Source of the DNA: Vreelandella halophila
GTDB taxonomy: Bacteria; Pseudomonadota; Gammaproteobacteria; Pseudomonadales; Oleiphilaceae
Length of the DNA: 64,000 nucleotides
Reading direction: 5' to 3'
Assembly: GCF_019903425.1 (NCBI RefSeq)
Contig: NZ_JACHUZ010000011.1
Location: 208,589-272,588, forward strand
A model generated the notes under the pieces. That model saw only the letters and a program-made list of their open reading frames with translations. It had not been told where the DNA came from and made no database searches. Positions 26,817-35,252 of the stretch are shown piece by piece (position 1 is the stretch's first letter; every line of letters begins with the position of its first letter). The translations under genes were made by a program, and so were the position numbers.

Positions 26817-27572
26817 TTAACGGGTCAGTGGGTCCACTGTCAGTACGTCACCCTCAAGCCGGACCCGGGCCGGGGTCCGCCAGTCATCGCCCTGCAGATC
26901 CTCGGAGATTTTATAGTGCCCGGCCACGGACACAAGCTCCGCCTCCAGTGACTGGCAGAAAATGCTCGCGCTGGTGTCGCCGTGCACGCCGGCGAGCGCC
27001 CGCCCGCGGAGCGGGCCATAGATGTGGATATGGCCGGCTGCGAGCACTTCCGCCCCGGCGCCAACCGGCGCCATGATAATGAGATCACCTTCAGGGGCAT
27101 AGACCTGCTGGCCGGAGCGTACCGGCTGTGTAACCAATCGACCGGCACCGGTACTGGTGGTCTCCGGGGCGCTTTCCTCCGTGTTCTCCGCCGTTTCCTG
27201 TTCGGGGTCGGGAACGGGCCTGGGAGCGCTAGTCTGGCCGCCAGGAAGCCAGGCGAGGGCAGCGTTGCGGGCGAGGCGGCGGATATCGTCGTCGCCCCCG
27301 CGGACCCCCAATACCTGGATGGAGTGCGTACGGCAGATGCCGATCAGCTGGAAAAAGTCCAGATCGGCCGCATTGCCCTCGTAGTGATCCAGGCCGATCA
27401 CCAGCGGCAGGTCGCGGAAGAAGTTCGGGGCCTGTCGGATCTTGTCGCGCAGATCCCGCTCCAGAGCATCCGGGTCGAAATGGTGCAGTTCCATTACGGT
27501 CAGCGTCTGGCTGGCACCGCGCAGTTCAAAGCAGGCGCGGTTCTCGGTCGCCGTGGCGGCGGGTTCGCTCAT
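26817..27572 (-). CDS. minC: Septum-site inhibitor MinC
   Basis: MinC blocks FtsZ assembly away from midcell. The 251-residue protein has the N-terminal FtsZ-binding domain (FELRGASQTLTVMELHHFD, about 14-32). A low-complexity Pro/Glu/Thr linker follows (about 110-145), then the C-terminal beta-helix that binds MinD (HIHIYGPLRGRALAGVHGDTSASIFC). The start at 27572 has a good AAAGGAT ribosome site. It diverges from dinB with about 100 bp between. Confidence 0.96.
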   Translation of the reverse strand: MSEPAATATENRACFELRGASQTLTVMELHHFDPDALERDLRDKIRQAPNFFRDLPLVIGLDHYEGNAADLDFFQLIGICRTHSIQVLGVRGGDDDIRRLARNAALAWLPGGQTSAPRPVPDPEQETAENTEESAPETTSTGAGRLVTQPVRSGQQVYAPEGDLIIMAPVGAGAEVLAAGHIHIYGPLRGRALAGVHGDTSASIFCQSLEAELVSVAGHYKISEDLQGDDWRTPARVRLEGDVLTVDPLTR

Positions 27573-27672
27573 CGGGCTATCCTTTATAGGGTTGATCGCT
27601 GTCCTGACACGGGCTCCATGGCGCCCTAAGATACAGCCTGCACTGAATCCACGGCAACTCCGGAGACGCCCT

Positions 27673-28872
27673 TTGAGCCGCAAGATCATCCATTGCGACG
27701 CGGACTGCTTCTATGCCGCCGTGGAAATACGGGACAATCCGGCCCTGGCGGGCCGCCCGATCGCGGTGGGTGGGGCCACCGGACGCGGTGTTGTGGCCAC
27801 CTGCAGCTACGAGGCGCGGGCCTTTGGCGTGCGCTCGGCCATGCCGGTTTCCGAGGCCCTGCGCCTGTGCCCGCACCTGGAGCTTCTGCCCACGGACATG
27901 CCCCGCTACCAGGCGGTTTCGCGCGAATTCATGGCCATCCTGCGCGAGACCTCGCCGATCCTGGAGCCGCTCTCCCTGGACGAGGCCTACCTGGATGTTA
28001 CCGGCATTGACCACTTCCAGGGCAGTGCCACGCGCATGGCCGAGCACATCCGGGCCCGGGTGCGGGATGAACTGGGTATTACGGTTTCTGCAGGTGTGGC
28101 CCCGAACAAGTTCTTGGCCAAGATTGCCAGCGACTGGCACAAGCCGGATGGCCTCTGCGTGATCACGCCCGAGGATGTGGCGGCGTTCGTGCCCCGTTTG
28201 CCGGTTACCTCGTTGCATGGCGTGGGGCCACGGACCGCGGAAAAGCTGCACGGACTGGGTATCCATACCTGTGCGGACCTCCGGGAATGGTCGGAACTGG
28301 CGCTGCGCGAACGCTTCGGGCGTTACGGCGCCCGCCTGTACGGCCTGGCCCGGGGTGAGGACGACCGGCCGGTGCAGGTGACGCGGCCACGCAAGTCGAT
28401 CAGCGTGGAGAACACCTACCGCCAGGATCTCGAGACGCTCGCCGAATGCCGGCGTGCCCTGGACGGACTGGTGTCGGACCTGCAGCGGCGGATGCGGCGC
28501 AAGGGCCTGGATAGTGCCGATGCGGGCCAGTTTGAGAAGCTGTTCGTGAAGCTGCGTTTTTCCGATTTCGAGACCCATACCCGCGAGATGGTCTGGCGGC
28601 GCCCTGAACAGCCGGAAGTGGCCGACTTCACGCCTCTTCTGGATACCCTCTACGGCGATGTGCCCCGCCCCGTGCGGCTGCTCGGGCTGGGCGTGCGGCT
28701 GCCCGAGGTCAGTCGCGGTGGCCGCCAGCTGGCCCTGTTCGATGCCGGCGGCCGGCCCGTTATGCCGCGTTCAGGTGGGCAGCAGCGGGAGCAGGGCGAT
28801 GAGTGCGGGGGAGAAGTGCAGGGCGATGAAAGCGCACCCAGCCCCGATGAGGCTGCCGGCGAGGACATCTGA
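27673..28872 (+). CDS. dinB: DNA polymerase IV
   Basis: DinB is the Y-family translesion polymerase that copies past alkylated and bulky bases. Catalytic acids are seen at Asp9 (HCDADCFYAAVE) and Asp103-Glu104 (SLDEAYLDVT). The little-finger domain ends with a beta-clamp-binding QLALF at about 352-356. I place the start at a TTG at 27673, 7 nt after GGAG; in-frame codons further upstream lie in minC antisense. The 399-residue product has 43 low-complexity residues after the clamp motif. These are encoded by DNA that also codes on the other strand for the C-terminal part of the PAP2 gene, a 102-bp convergent overlap. The tail is unlikely to be functional. Confidence 0.94.
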   Translation: MSRKIIHCDADCFYAAVEIRDNPALAGRPIAVGGATGRGVVATCSYEARAFGVRSAMPVSEALRLCPHLELLPTDMPRYQAVSREFMAILRETSPILEPLSLDEAYLDVTGIDHFQGSATRMAEHIRARVRDELGITVSAGVAPNKFLAKIASDWHKPDGLCVITPEDVAAFVPRLPVTSLHGVGPRTAEKLHGLGIHTCADLREWSELALRERFGRYGARLYGLARGEDDRPVQVTRPRKSISVENTYRQDLETLAECRRALDGLVSDLQRRMRRKGLDSADAGQFEKLFVKLRFSDFETHTREMVWRRPEQPEVADFTPLLDTLYGDVPRPVRLLGLGVRLPEVSRGGRQLALFDAGGRPVMPRSGGQQREQGDECGGEVQGDESAPSPDEAAGEDI

Positions 28873-29346
28873 GGGGTAGTGCAGCCCAAGCACCACGCGT
28901 GAGGCCAGCACTGCCAGAGAAAACGGCAGCACCGCCCATCCCAACAGCGGCATGCCATGGAACAGAAGAACCGTGAAGCAGACCGCATGCAGGCTGTGGC
29001 CAGAGGGGAAGCTACCCCGATCCAGCGGCGGCGAGCCGCAGTGGATCGCCGGGAAGCTGATGAAGGGGCGCTCGCGCACAAGGTGGGTCTTGAGGAGCTT
29101 GTAGAGAAGGGTGCAGGCGGCGCCGGTGAGCGTCATCAGGGCTGCAAGCGCCCAGCCCTGGAGGCCATTGATGGCCGGCAGTGCCAGGATGAGGGCGTAC
29201 CAGAGCCAGCCGTCTCCCAGCCGGCTTACAACCCGGAAGAAGGGCGTGACCGCCGGAAAGGCGAGACTGCGGTTCAGGCGCAGGCACCAGCGCAGTTCAC
29301 TGTGATCAATACGGGTGAATACCCGCGACAGGCGTTGCGGACTCAT
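28771..29346 (-). CDS. PAP2-superfamily membrane phosphatase
   Basis: This 191-residue integral membrane protein has all three phosphatase motifs: KTHLVRERP, PSGH (SFPSGHSLHAVC) and SRVVLGLHYPSD. The active site faces the periplasm in family members that dephosphorylate undecaprenyl pyrophosphate, phosphatidate or phosphatidylglycerophosphate. It starts 41 nt inside the 3' end of the upstream glycosyltransferase gene, so the two are probably made together and may work on a shared lipid. Its own 3' end overlaps dinB on the other strand. Substrate is not known. Confidence 0.88.
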   Translation of the reverse strand: MSPQRLSRVFTRIDHSELRWCLRLNRSLAFPAVTPFFRVVSRLGDGWLWYALILALPAINGLQGWALAALMTLTGAACTLLYKLLKTHLVRERPFISFPAIHCGSPPLDRGSFPSGHSLHAVCFTVLLFHGMPLLGWAVLPFSLAVLASRVVLGLHYPSDVLAGSLIGAGCAFIALHFSPALIALLPLLPT

Positions 29347-30496
29347 GGCGAGCAGCCTCCTCTGTAGGGCCCAGAAGGACCTGTTCGAACCGTTCCGCGA
29401 GTACGGACCAGTCCAGTGTTTCCGCGTGGGCTCTGGCGTTGTCGCCTATCTGGCGGCGCAATCCGGGTCTGTCCGCCAGTTCGAGCGCGGCGGTGGTGAA
29501 GCCTTCGGCGTCCCCGGGCGCCACTTTCATGCCGTTGACCCTGTTCCGGATGTGTTCCCGGGCGGCCGCCTGATCAAACGCCACCACGGCCAGGCCCGAG
29601 GCCAGCGCTTCCGTTACCACATTGCCGAAAGTGTCCGACTCGCTGGGGAACAGGAAGATATCCGCGGAGGCAAAGTGGCGAGCCAGGTCCTGGCCGCGGC
29701 GGGCTCCACGGAAGATGAACTCCGGGTGGGCCTGTTCCAGGCTCTGCCGCATCGGTCCGTCACCGACCAGCACAAAGCGGGCGGAGGGGTGGCAGTCGCG
29801 CAGACGCTCAAAGGTGGTGACGGCCTGCATCAGGTTCTTCTCCGCCGCCAGCCGTCCAACGTAAAGCACCACTGGGGCGTCGTCCGCGCCCCACTGTTTC
29901 CGGAAAGTTCGGCTGCGCCGCTCCGGGCTGAACAGTTGGCTGTCGACGCCACGGCTCCAGCGGTGGGTATTGCGGATGCCCCAGTTCGCGAGCTGCTGGC
30001 AGAGGCCGGTGGTGGGAGCGAGGGTACCTCCGGTGCGGTTATGGAAGGCTACCAGGTAGCGCCGGATCAGGGGTTCCAGAAAACCGGCCCGATAGTAGCT
30101 GCTGTATTGGTGGAAGTTGGTGTGGAAGCCGGAGAGGCAGCGGATGCCCAGTTCCTTTGAGACGGCTGCGGCGCTCCAGCCCAGTGGCCCCTGGGTGGCC
30201 ACGTAGACCGCGTCCGGGGGGCTGTGGCGCCAGAGCCTGCGCAGCCGGCAGCGTGCTCCCAGGCCGAAGCGCAATTCCGGGTAGCCGGGCAGGGGCAGGC
30301 CCCGTACGTGCAGGGTCCGTTCACCAAACAGTGGTGTGTGACCCCGGGGCGGTTCATTGCGCTGGCTGGGGCGGATGATGGTCAGCCGGTGGCCGCGCCG
30401 GGCGAGCTCCCGGCAGAGGTTGCCCAGGGTGCCCGCGACGCCGTTGATCTCGGGCGGGAAGGTCTCGGTGACCAGTGCAATGTGTTGTGCCGGCAT
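29306..30496 (-). CDS. GT4-family glycosyltransferase
   Basis: The 396-residue protein is a GT-B fold retaining glycosyltransferase. The N-terminal half has TETFPPEINGVAGTLGNLCRELARRGHRLTIIRPS. The C-terminal donor domain has VLYVGRLAAEKNL, FVLVGDGPMRQSLE and FPSESDTFGNVVTEALASGLAVVAF. It resembles GDP-mannose-dependent alpha-mannosyltransferases of glycolipid synthesis. The following PAP2 phosphatase gene overlaps it by 41 nt. The donor sugar and acceptor are inferred only from family likeness. Confidence 0.88.
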   Translation of the reverse strand: MPAQHIALVTETFPPEINGVAGTLGNLCRELARRGHRLTIIRPSQRNEPPRGHTPLFGERTLHVRGLPLPGYPELRFGLGARCRLRRLWRHSPPDAVYVATQGPLGWSAAAVSKELGIRCLSGFHTNFHQYSSYYRAGFLEPLIRRYLVAFHNRTGGTLAPTTGLCQQLANWGIRNTHRWSRGVDSQLFSPERRSRTFRKQWGADDAPVVLYVGRLAAEKNLMQAVTTFERLRDCHPSARFVLVGDGPMRQSLEQAHPEFIFRGARRGQDLARHFASADIFLFPSESDTFGNVVTEALASGLAVVAFDQAAAREHIRNRVNGMKVAPGDAEGFTTAALELADRPGLRRQIGDNARAHAETLDWSVLAERFEQVLLGPTEEAARHESATPVAGIHPY

Positions 30497-30651
30497 GCTT
30501 GCTTCTCCGGGGCTGAACGGACAGTGCCAGTGTCACCGGTGGGCGTTACCGTTTTCTGACATTGGTGTGATGTTCTGATGACGGCCGGTGGCATTGCGGT
30601 GACCCCGGGATGGACTTAGCATGCGGGGACAACCAGCAGGAGGTGACTGTA

Positions 30652-31686
30652 ATGGAGAAGCGCCAGCTAGGCCGGACGGGTATAGACGTGAGTGTGATCG
30701 GCCTCGGGACCATGACCTGGGGAGAGCAGAACACCGAACAGCAGGCCTTTGAACAGCTGGATTACGCGGTGGATCAGGGGATCAACCTGATTGACGCCGC
30801 CGAGATGTATCCGGTGCCGCCACAGGCCGAAACCCAGGGGCTCACCGAGACCTACCTGGGGAACTGGCTGAAGCAACGCGGCAAGCGGGATGACCTGGTG
30901 ATCGCCACCAAGGTGACCGGGCGCAGCGACATGGACTACATCCGTGGCGGGCCGCGCCTGACCCGGGAGCAGATCCACCAGGCGGTGAACGACAGTCTCA
31001 AGCGGCTCCAGACCGACTACATCGACCTCTACCAGGTGCACTGGCCCGAGCGTAAGGCCAATTTCTTCGGTAAGCTCGGCTATAACCCAGTGGAGGATTC
31101 TGACGCCGTGCCCATCGAGGAGACCCTCGAGGCGCTGAATGAGCTGGTGGAAGCTGGCAAGGTCCGTCACATCGGCCTCTCGAACGAGACAGCCTGGGGT
31201 GCGATGACCTGGCTGAAGGAGGCTGAACGCCGGGGCTGGACCCGGCCGGTGAGCATCCAGAACCCCTACAGCCTGCTGAACCGCTCCTACGAAGTGGGCC
31301 TTGCCGAGGTGTCGCTGCGCGAGGACTGCGGACTTCTGGCCTATTCACCACTTGCCTTCGGGGCCCTGAGCGGCAAGTACCTTGGTGGACAGAAGCCAAG
31401 CGGGGCGCGGCTCACCGAGTTCTCGCGCTTTACCCGTTACACCTCCGAGCAGGCCCAGGAGGCCACCCAGGCGTACGTGAACCTAGCGGGTGAGCACGGG
31501 CTGTCTCCGGCACAGATGGCGCTGGCCTGGGTGAATTCGCGCCCCTTCCTGACCAGCAACCTGGTGGGGGCCACGACCATGGAGCAGCTTTCCGAGAACA
31601 TCGGCAGTGCCAGCATCCAGCTTTCCGACGAGCTGCTGGATCGGATCGAGGCGCTGCACCAGCGCTACACCTACCCCTGTCCGTGA
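30652..31686 (+). CDS. Aldo/keto reductase, Tas-like
   Basis: NADPH-dependent reductase with a TIM barrel of 344 residues. The catalytic tetrad is visible: Asp and Tyr in LIDAAEMYPVP, Lys in VIATKVTG, and His in DLYQVHWPER. The cofactor-binding C-terminal part has NLVGATTMEQLSENI. The sequence is close to E. coli Tas. The ATG at 30652 follows a GGAGG ribosome site; a Met 42 nt upstream lacks one. The next gene begins 7 nt after its stop. Natural substrate unknown. Confidence 0.9.
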   Translation: MEKRQLGRTGIDVSVIGLGTMTWGEQNTEQQAFEQLDYAVDQGINLIDAAEMYPVPPQAETQGLTETYLGNWLKQRGKRDDLVIATKVTGRSDMDYIRGGPRLTREQIHQAVNDSLKRLQTDYIDLYQVHWPERKANFFGKLGYNPVEDSDAVPIEETLEALNELVEAGKVRHIGLSNETAWGAMTWLKEAERRGWTRPVSIQNPYSLLNRSYEVGLAEVSLREDCGLLAYSPLAFGALSGKYLGGQKPSGARLTEFSRFTRYTSEQAQEATQAYVNLAGEHGLSPAQMALAWVNSRPFLTSNLVGATTMEQLSENIGSASIQLSDELLDRIEALHQRYTYPCP

Positions 31687-31693
31687 GCTGCCC

Positions 31694-33886
31694 ATGAACG
31701 AGGAACGCGCAGGTACGCATTTCCGTCAGGCGGAGCGGTGTGCCGGGGAACTGATCCGGCGCCTGGGGGGCGATGTCCGGATTGCCCTGCCGCTGGGGCT
31801 GGGAAAGCCGGTGCATCTGATCAACGCCCTCTACCGGCGTGCCTGTGAAGACCCGAAGATCCGGCTGCACATCATGACGGCGCTGTCGCTGGAGAAGCCC
31901 GGTGGCGGGAGCTCCCTGCAGAAGCGCCTGATGGAACCCTTTGTGGAGCGGGTCTTTGAGGGTGTGCCGGAGCTTGACTACGCGAAGGCGGTAAGCCGCG
32001 GTGAGCTGCCGGAGAACGTGACCGTTACCGAGTTCTTCTTCAAGGCGGGCAGCCGCCTGGGGAATTCGGACCAGCAGCAGCGCGTGGTGCTGACCAACTA
32101 CACTCATGTGGTGCGGGATCTGATGGCGCTTGGGGTCAATGCGGTGGGGCAGATGCTGGCGCCGGATGGCGAGGGGCGCCAGGTGAGCCTGAGCTGCAAT
32201 CCGGACCTCACCCTCGACATCCTGCCGGAGCTGCACAAACAGCGCGAATCCGGACAGGCGGTTGTGATCGCCGGGGAGCTCAATCCGGAGCTTCCCTGGT
32301 TCGGTAATGACGCCGCCCTGGATCGCGACACCTTTGATCTCATGCTCGAGCCCCACAACCAGCCCATGCGCCTGTTCCCGGTGCCGGATCTGCCGGTGGA
32401 GCCGGCGGACTACCTGATCGGGTTCTACGCCGCCAACCTGGTCCGCGATGGCGGTACCCTGCAGGTGGGCATCGGCGCCCTGGGCTCGGCGGTGGTGTAC
32501 AACATCCTCTTCCGGCACCGGGATAATGGGCTGTTCAACGAGCTTTCCCGGCGCCTGGATGCCCAGGCGCGCTTCCCGGAGCTTGCGGAGATCGGCGGTA
32601 CCGGGCGTTTCGAAGAGGGGCTCTACGGCTGCAGCGAAATGATGGTGGAGGGTTTCCTGCACCTCTACCAGGCGGGCATCCTGAAACGTCAGGTGGTGGC
32701 TGACCGGGTACTGCAGCAGCTGCTGGATGACGGACTCATTCCGGATCCACTGGATATCACCGCCCTGGACCGCCTGTGCGAGGCGGGCTGTATTGATAAT
32801 GTGCTGAAGGCACGCGACGTGCAGTGGCTGGTGCGCTTCGGTGTCTTCGATGAGGTGTGCGAGCTCAAGGGCGGGCGCCTGACCCTGGGCGAGGAGGCGG
32901 TGCGCCCGGATCTGGGCGACGAACAGGCGCGTGCGCTGATCGAGCAGCATGCCCTCAGGGAACGGCTGGAGGGCGGCGTGGTCATGCATGGCGGCTTCTT
33001 CCTGGGGCCGGAACGCTTCTATCAGGGGCTGCGGGAGCTGGACGACTCGCAGCGCGCCCGCTTTGACATGACCAGTGTCGGGTTCGTGAACCACCTCTAC
33101 GACCACCCACTGGGCGATCAGGCGCTCAAGACCGTCCAGCGCCGCCGCAGCCGTTTCATCAACTCGATCATGATGCAGACCCTGAACGGCGCTGCCGTTT
33201 CCGATGGGCTCGAGGACGGTCGCGTGGTCAGTGGTGTGGGCGGGCAGTACAATTTTGTGGCCATGGCCCATGAGCTGCCCGAGGGGCGTTCGATACTGAC
33301 GCTGCGGGCAACGCGCATCAGCGCCGGGCGGCCGGAATCCAACATTCGCTTCAGCTATGGTCACTGCACCATACCGCGCCATCTGCGGGACATTGTAGTT
33401 ACTGAATACGGTATGGCCGATGTGCGTGGGCAGCCCGATGCGGAAGTCTACAGACGGTTGATCTGCATCGCGGACTCACGCTTCCAGAACGAGCTCATGC
33501 GTGAGGCGAAGAAGGCCGGCAAGATCCCGAAGGAATGGAAGGTTCCCCGGGCGCACCGCAATAACTACCCGCAGCGCATCGCAGAAGCGGTGGCGCCGCT
33601 GCGGGATCACCACCAGCTGTTTCCGGCGTTTCCCTTCGGGACGGACTTCACGGAGGTGGAGCAGGGGCTGGTCCAGGCCCTCCAGTGGCTGCGCGACGCG
33701 ACCGGCTCAAGGCGTGGTCTGCTGGCGGTGCTGTGGCGCGCCCTGCGCCAGTCCGCCCCGGGAGCGGCGGAGCGGCCGGCACTGGAGCGCATGGGGCTGA
33801 CGCAGCCCGGCGGATGGCGCGAACGGCTGGAACAGCGGCTTGTCATACACGCACTGCGGGTCACCGGGGTGACCCGCACACAATGA
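31694..33886 (+). CDS. Acetyl-CoA hydrolase/transferase family protein (long form)
   Basis: The 730-residue protein belongs to the class I CoA-transferase-like family that moves CoA between acetate, succinate or other acids, or hydrolyses acetyl-CoA. Conserved pieces are LGIGALGSAVVYN-like TLQVGIGALGSAVV near residue 256 and MHGGFFLGP near 435. VVSGVGGQYNFVAMAHEL and the C-terminal VVTEYGMADVRGQP are also present. It is longer than the 500-residue Cat1/Ach1 proteins, through an N-terminal part and a C-terminal tail rich in Arg and Leu. The reaction cannot be narrowed from sequence. It follows an aldo/keto reductase by 7 nt and precedes a SlyD-like isomerase. Confidence 0.82.
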   Translation: MNEERAGTHFRQAERCAGELIRRLGGDVRIALPLGLGKPVHLINALYRRACEDPKIRLHIMTALSLEKPGGGSSLQKRLMEPFVERVFEGVPELDYAKAVSRGELPENVTVTEFFFKAGSRLGNSDQQQRVVLTNYTHVVRDLMALGVNAVGQMLAPDGEGRQVSLSCNPDLTLDILPELHKQRESGQAVVIAGELNPELPWFGNDAALDRDTFDLMLEPHNQPMRLFPVPDLPVEPADYLIGFYAANLVRDGGTLQVGIGALGSAVVYNILFRHRDNGLFNELSRRLDAQARFPELAEIGGTGRFEEGLYGCSEMMVEGFLHLYQAGILKRQVVADRVLQQLLDDGLIPDPLDITALDRLCEAGCIDNVLKARDVQWLVRFGVFDEVCELKGGRLTLGEEAVRPDLGDEQARALIEQHALRERLEGGVVMHGGFFLGPERFYQGLRELDDSQRARFDMTSVGFVNHLYDHPLGDQALKTVQRRRSRFINSIMMQTLNGAAVSDGLEDGRVVSGVGGQYNFVAMAHELPEGRSILTLRATRISAGRPESNIRFSYGHCTIPRHLRDIVVTEYGMADVRGQPDAEVYRRLICIADSRFQNELMREAKKAGKIPKEWKVPRAHRNNYPQRIAEAVAPLRDHHQLFPAFPFGTDFTEVEQGLVQALQWLRDATGSRRGLLAVLWRALRQSAPGAAERPALERMGLTQPGGWRERLEQRLVIHALRVTGVTRTQ

Positions 33887-33911
33887 TCCATACAGGGGAA
33901 AGCACGACAGC

Positions 33912-34370
33912 ATGGCGGAACAACGGGTTTATCGACTGGGCTATCAGCTGAAGAATCGCGAGGGCGAGGTAGTGGACAGCTCCGCGGGAGCGGAACCGCT
34001 GCACTTTGTCAGCGGCTGCGGGCAGATGATCGAGGGCATCGAACGCGCCGTGGACGGGCGCGAAGTGGGCGAGTGCCTGGAAGTGACCATTCCGCCGGCC
34101 CTGGCCTACGGCGAACACCAGCCCGAGAAGGTCCGGAAGATGCCGCGCAGCATGTTCCAGGGCGTGGAAAAGCTTGAGGAGGGCATGAAGTTCCAGACGG
34201 ATTCCGGCGACGAGGCCCAGGTGGTGAAAGTCGTGGGCTTCGAGGACGATCAGGTGCTGGTGGATGCCAATCATCCCCTGGCCGGGATCACCCTCTATTT
34301 TGATCTGGAAATACTGGAAGCCCGGGATGCCAGCCCGGAGGAAATCGAGGCTGGCGAGCCGCTGGCCTGA
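33912..34370 (+). CDS. slyD: FKBP-type peptidyl-prolyl isomerase, SlyD family
   Basis: The 152-residue protein has the SlyD layout: an FKBP half (YRLGYQLKNREGEVVDSS, GCGQMIEGIERAV, IPPALAYGEHQPEKV) interrupted by the insert-in-flap chaperone domain, and VDANHPLAGITLYFDLEIL at the C-terminus. It lacks the Cys/His-rich nickel-binding tail of E. coli SlyD, ending instead in an acidic stretch. It would speed prolyl isomerisation and protein folding in the cytoplasm. Confidence 0.9.
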   Translation: MAEQRVYRLGYQLKNREGEVVDSSAGAEPLHFVSGCGQMIEGIERAVDGREVGECLEVTIPPALAYGEHQPEKVRKMPRSMFQGVEKLEEGMKFQTDSGDEAQVVKVVGFEDDQVLVDANHPLAGITLYFDLEILEARDASPEEIEAGEPLA

Positions 34371-34371
34371 A

Positions 34372-34422
34372 GTCAGCGCTGACATGCAAACTCCCATTCA
34401 GTGTGTATACTTGTGTTACACA
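34372..34422. promoter_or_regulatory. Palindrome and repeats upstream of the response regulator gene
   Basis: GTCAGCGCTGAC at 34372-34383 is a perfect 12-bp palindrome just after slyD. Further on, TGTGTA (34402-34407) and TACACA (34417-34422) form an inverted repeat. The same stretch can be read as direct repeats GTATAC (34405) and GTTACA (34415) 10 bp apart, the spacing used by OmpR-family regulators; GTTACA also ends the known E. coli RstA box. An autoregulatory site is plausible but unproven. Confidence 0.35.
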
Positions 34423-34475
34423 ATGTTTGATGTACGACCCGGCGCCTGCGCCTCAATCCCGCGACAGGACTGACA

Positions 34476-35246
34476 ATGGAAACAACAACGAACGAGACGG
34501 ATGCCGTGGAACAGACCAGTGAAGCCTCCCGTGTTCTCATTGTTGAGGACGATGAGCGACTGGCGGAGCTGACCCGGGATTTTCTGGAGAAGAACGGTCT
34601 GGTGGTGTCGCTGGAAACCAACGGCGCCCATGCCGTGGAGCGGATACGGGATGAAACCCCGGATCTGGTGGTTCTCGACCTGATGCTCCCGGGGGAGGAT
34701 GGCCTGGCCATCTGCCGCCGTGTTCGCCCGTTCTACAACGGGCCTATTCTGATGCTGACCGCCCGCACGGATGACCTGGATCAAGTGCTGGGGCTGGAGA
34801 TGGGGGCGGACGACTACATGTCCAAGCCCGTGCGCCCGCGGGTGTTGCTGGCCCGGATCCGGGCCCTGCTGCGCCGCATCACTGAGCCGTCCGCCCAGGC
34901 CGGTGGTGGGTCGGCCAAGTCCGGCGGCGACAGTGCGCCGGAACGGCTGGTCTTCAACAACCTGGTTGTGGATCACTCCATGCGCGAGGCTTGGCTGGAC
35001 GATGAGAGCATTGACCTGACCAGTGCCGAGTTCGACCTGCTCTGGCTGCTGGCCAGCAGCGCGGGGCGTGTGCTCAGCCGTGAGGAGATCTTTACCTCCC
35101 TGCGTGGCATTGAGTATGACGGCCAGGATCGTTCCATCGACGTACGCGTATCGCGCATCCGGCCCAAGATCGGTGACGATCCGGTGCACCCGCGCCGCAT
35201 CAAGACGGTGCGCAGCAAGGGGTACCTGTTCGTTCGCGACGTCTAG
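34476..35246 (+). CDS. OmpR-family response regulator, RstA-like
   Basis: The 256-residue protein has an extended N-terminus of about 17 residues and then a receiver domain: LIVEDDERLAE with acidic Glu24-Asp26, and the phosphoacceptor Asp68 in VVLDLMLPGEDGLA. The Thr (PILMLTAR) and Lys (DDYMSKPVRPRVLLARI) residues are conserved, and a winged-helix DNA-binding domain ends KTVRSKGYLFV. The receiver stretch YNGPILMLTARTDDLDQVLGLEMGADDY closely follows RstA. The cognate kinase starts 6 nt after its stop. Confidence 0.9.
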   Translation: METTTNETDAVEQTSEASRVLIVEDDERLAELTRDFLEKNGLVVSLETNGAHAVERIRDETPDLVVLDLMLPGEDGLAICRRVRPFYNGPILMLTARTDDLDQVLGLEMGADDYMSKPVRPRVLLARIRALLRRITEPSAQAGGGSAKSGGDSAPERLVFNNLVVDHSMREAWLDDESIDLTSAEFDLLWLLASSAGRVLSREEIFTSLRGIEYDGQDRSIDVRVSRIRPKIGDDPVHPRRIKTVRSKGYLFVRDV

Positions 35247-35252
35247 GCATCA

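Noticed and set aside
27442..27672. N-terminal extension of dinB
   Set aside because: It lies antisense to minC and its leader and shows no similarity to polymerase IV; the TTG at 27673 has a ribosome site.
31430..33382. 650-codon open frame on the minus strand opposite the acetyl-CoA hydrolase gene
   Set aside because: Shadow frame; no start context and no domain, while the plus strand has a recognised family.
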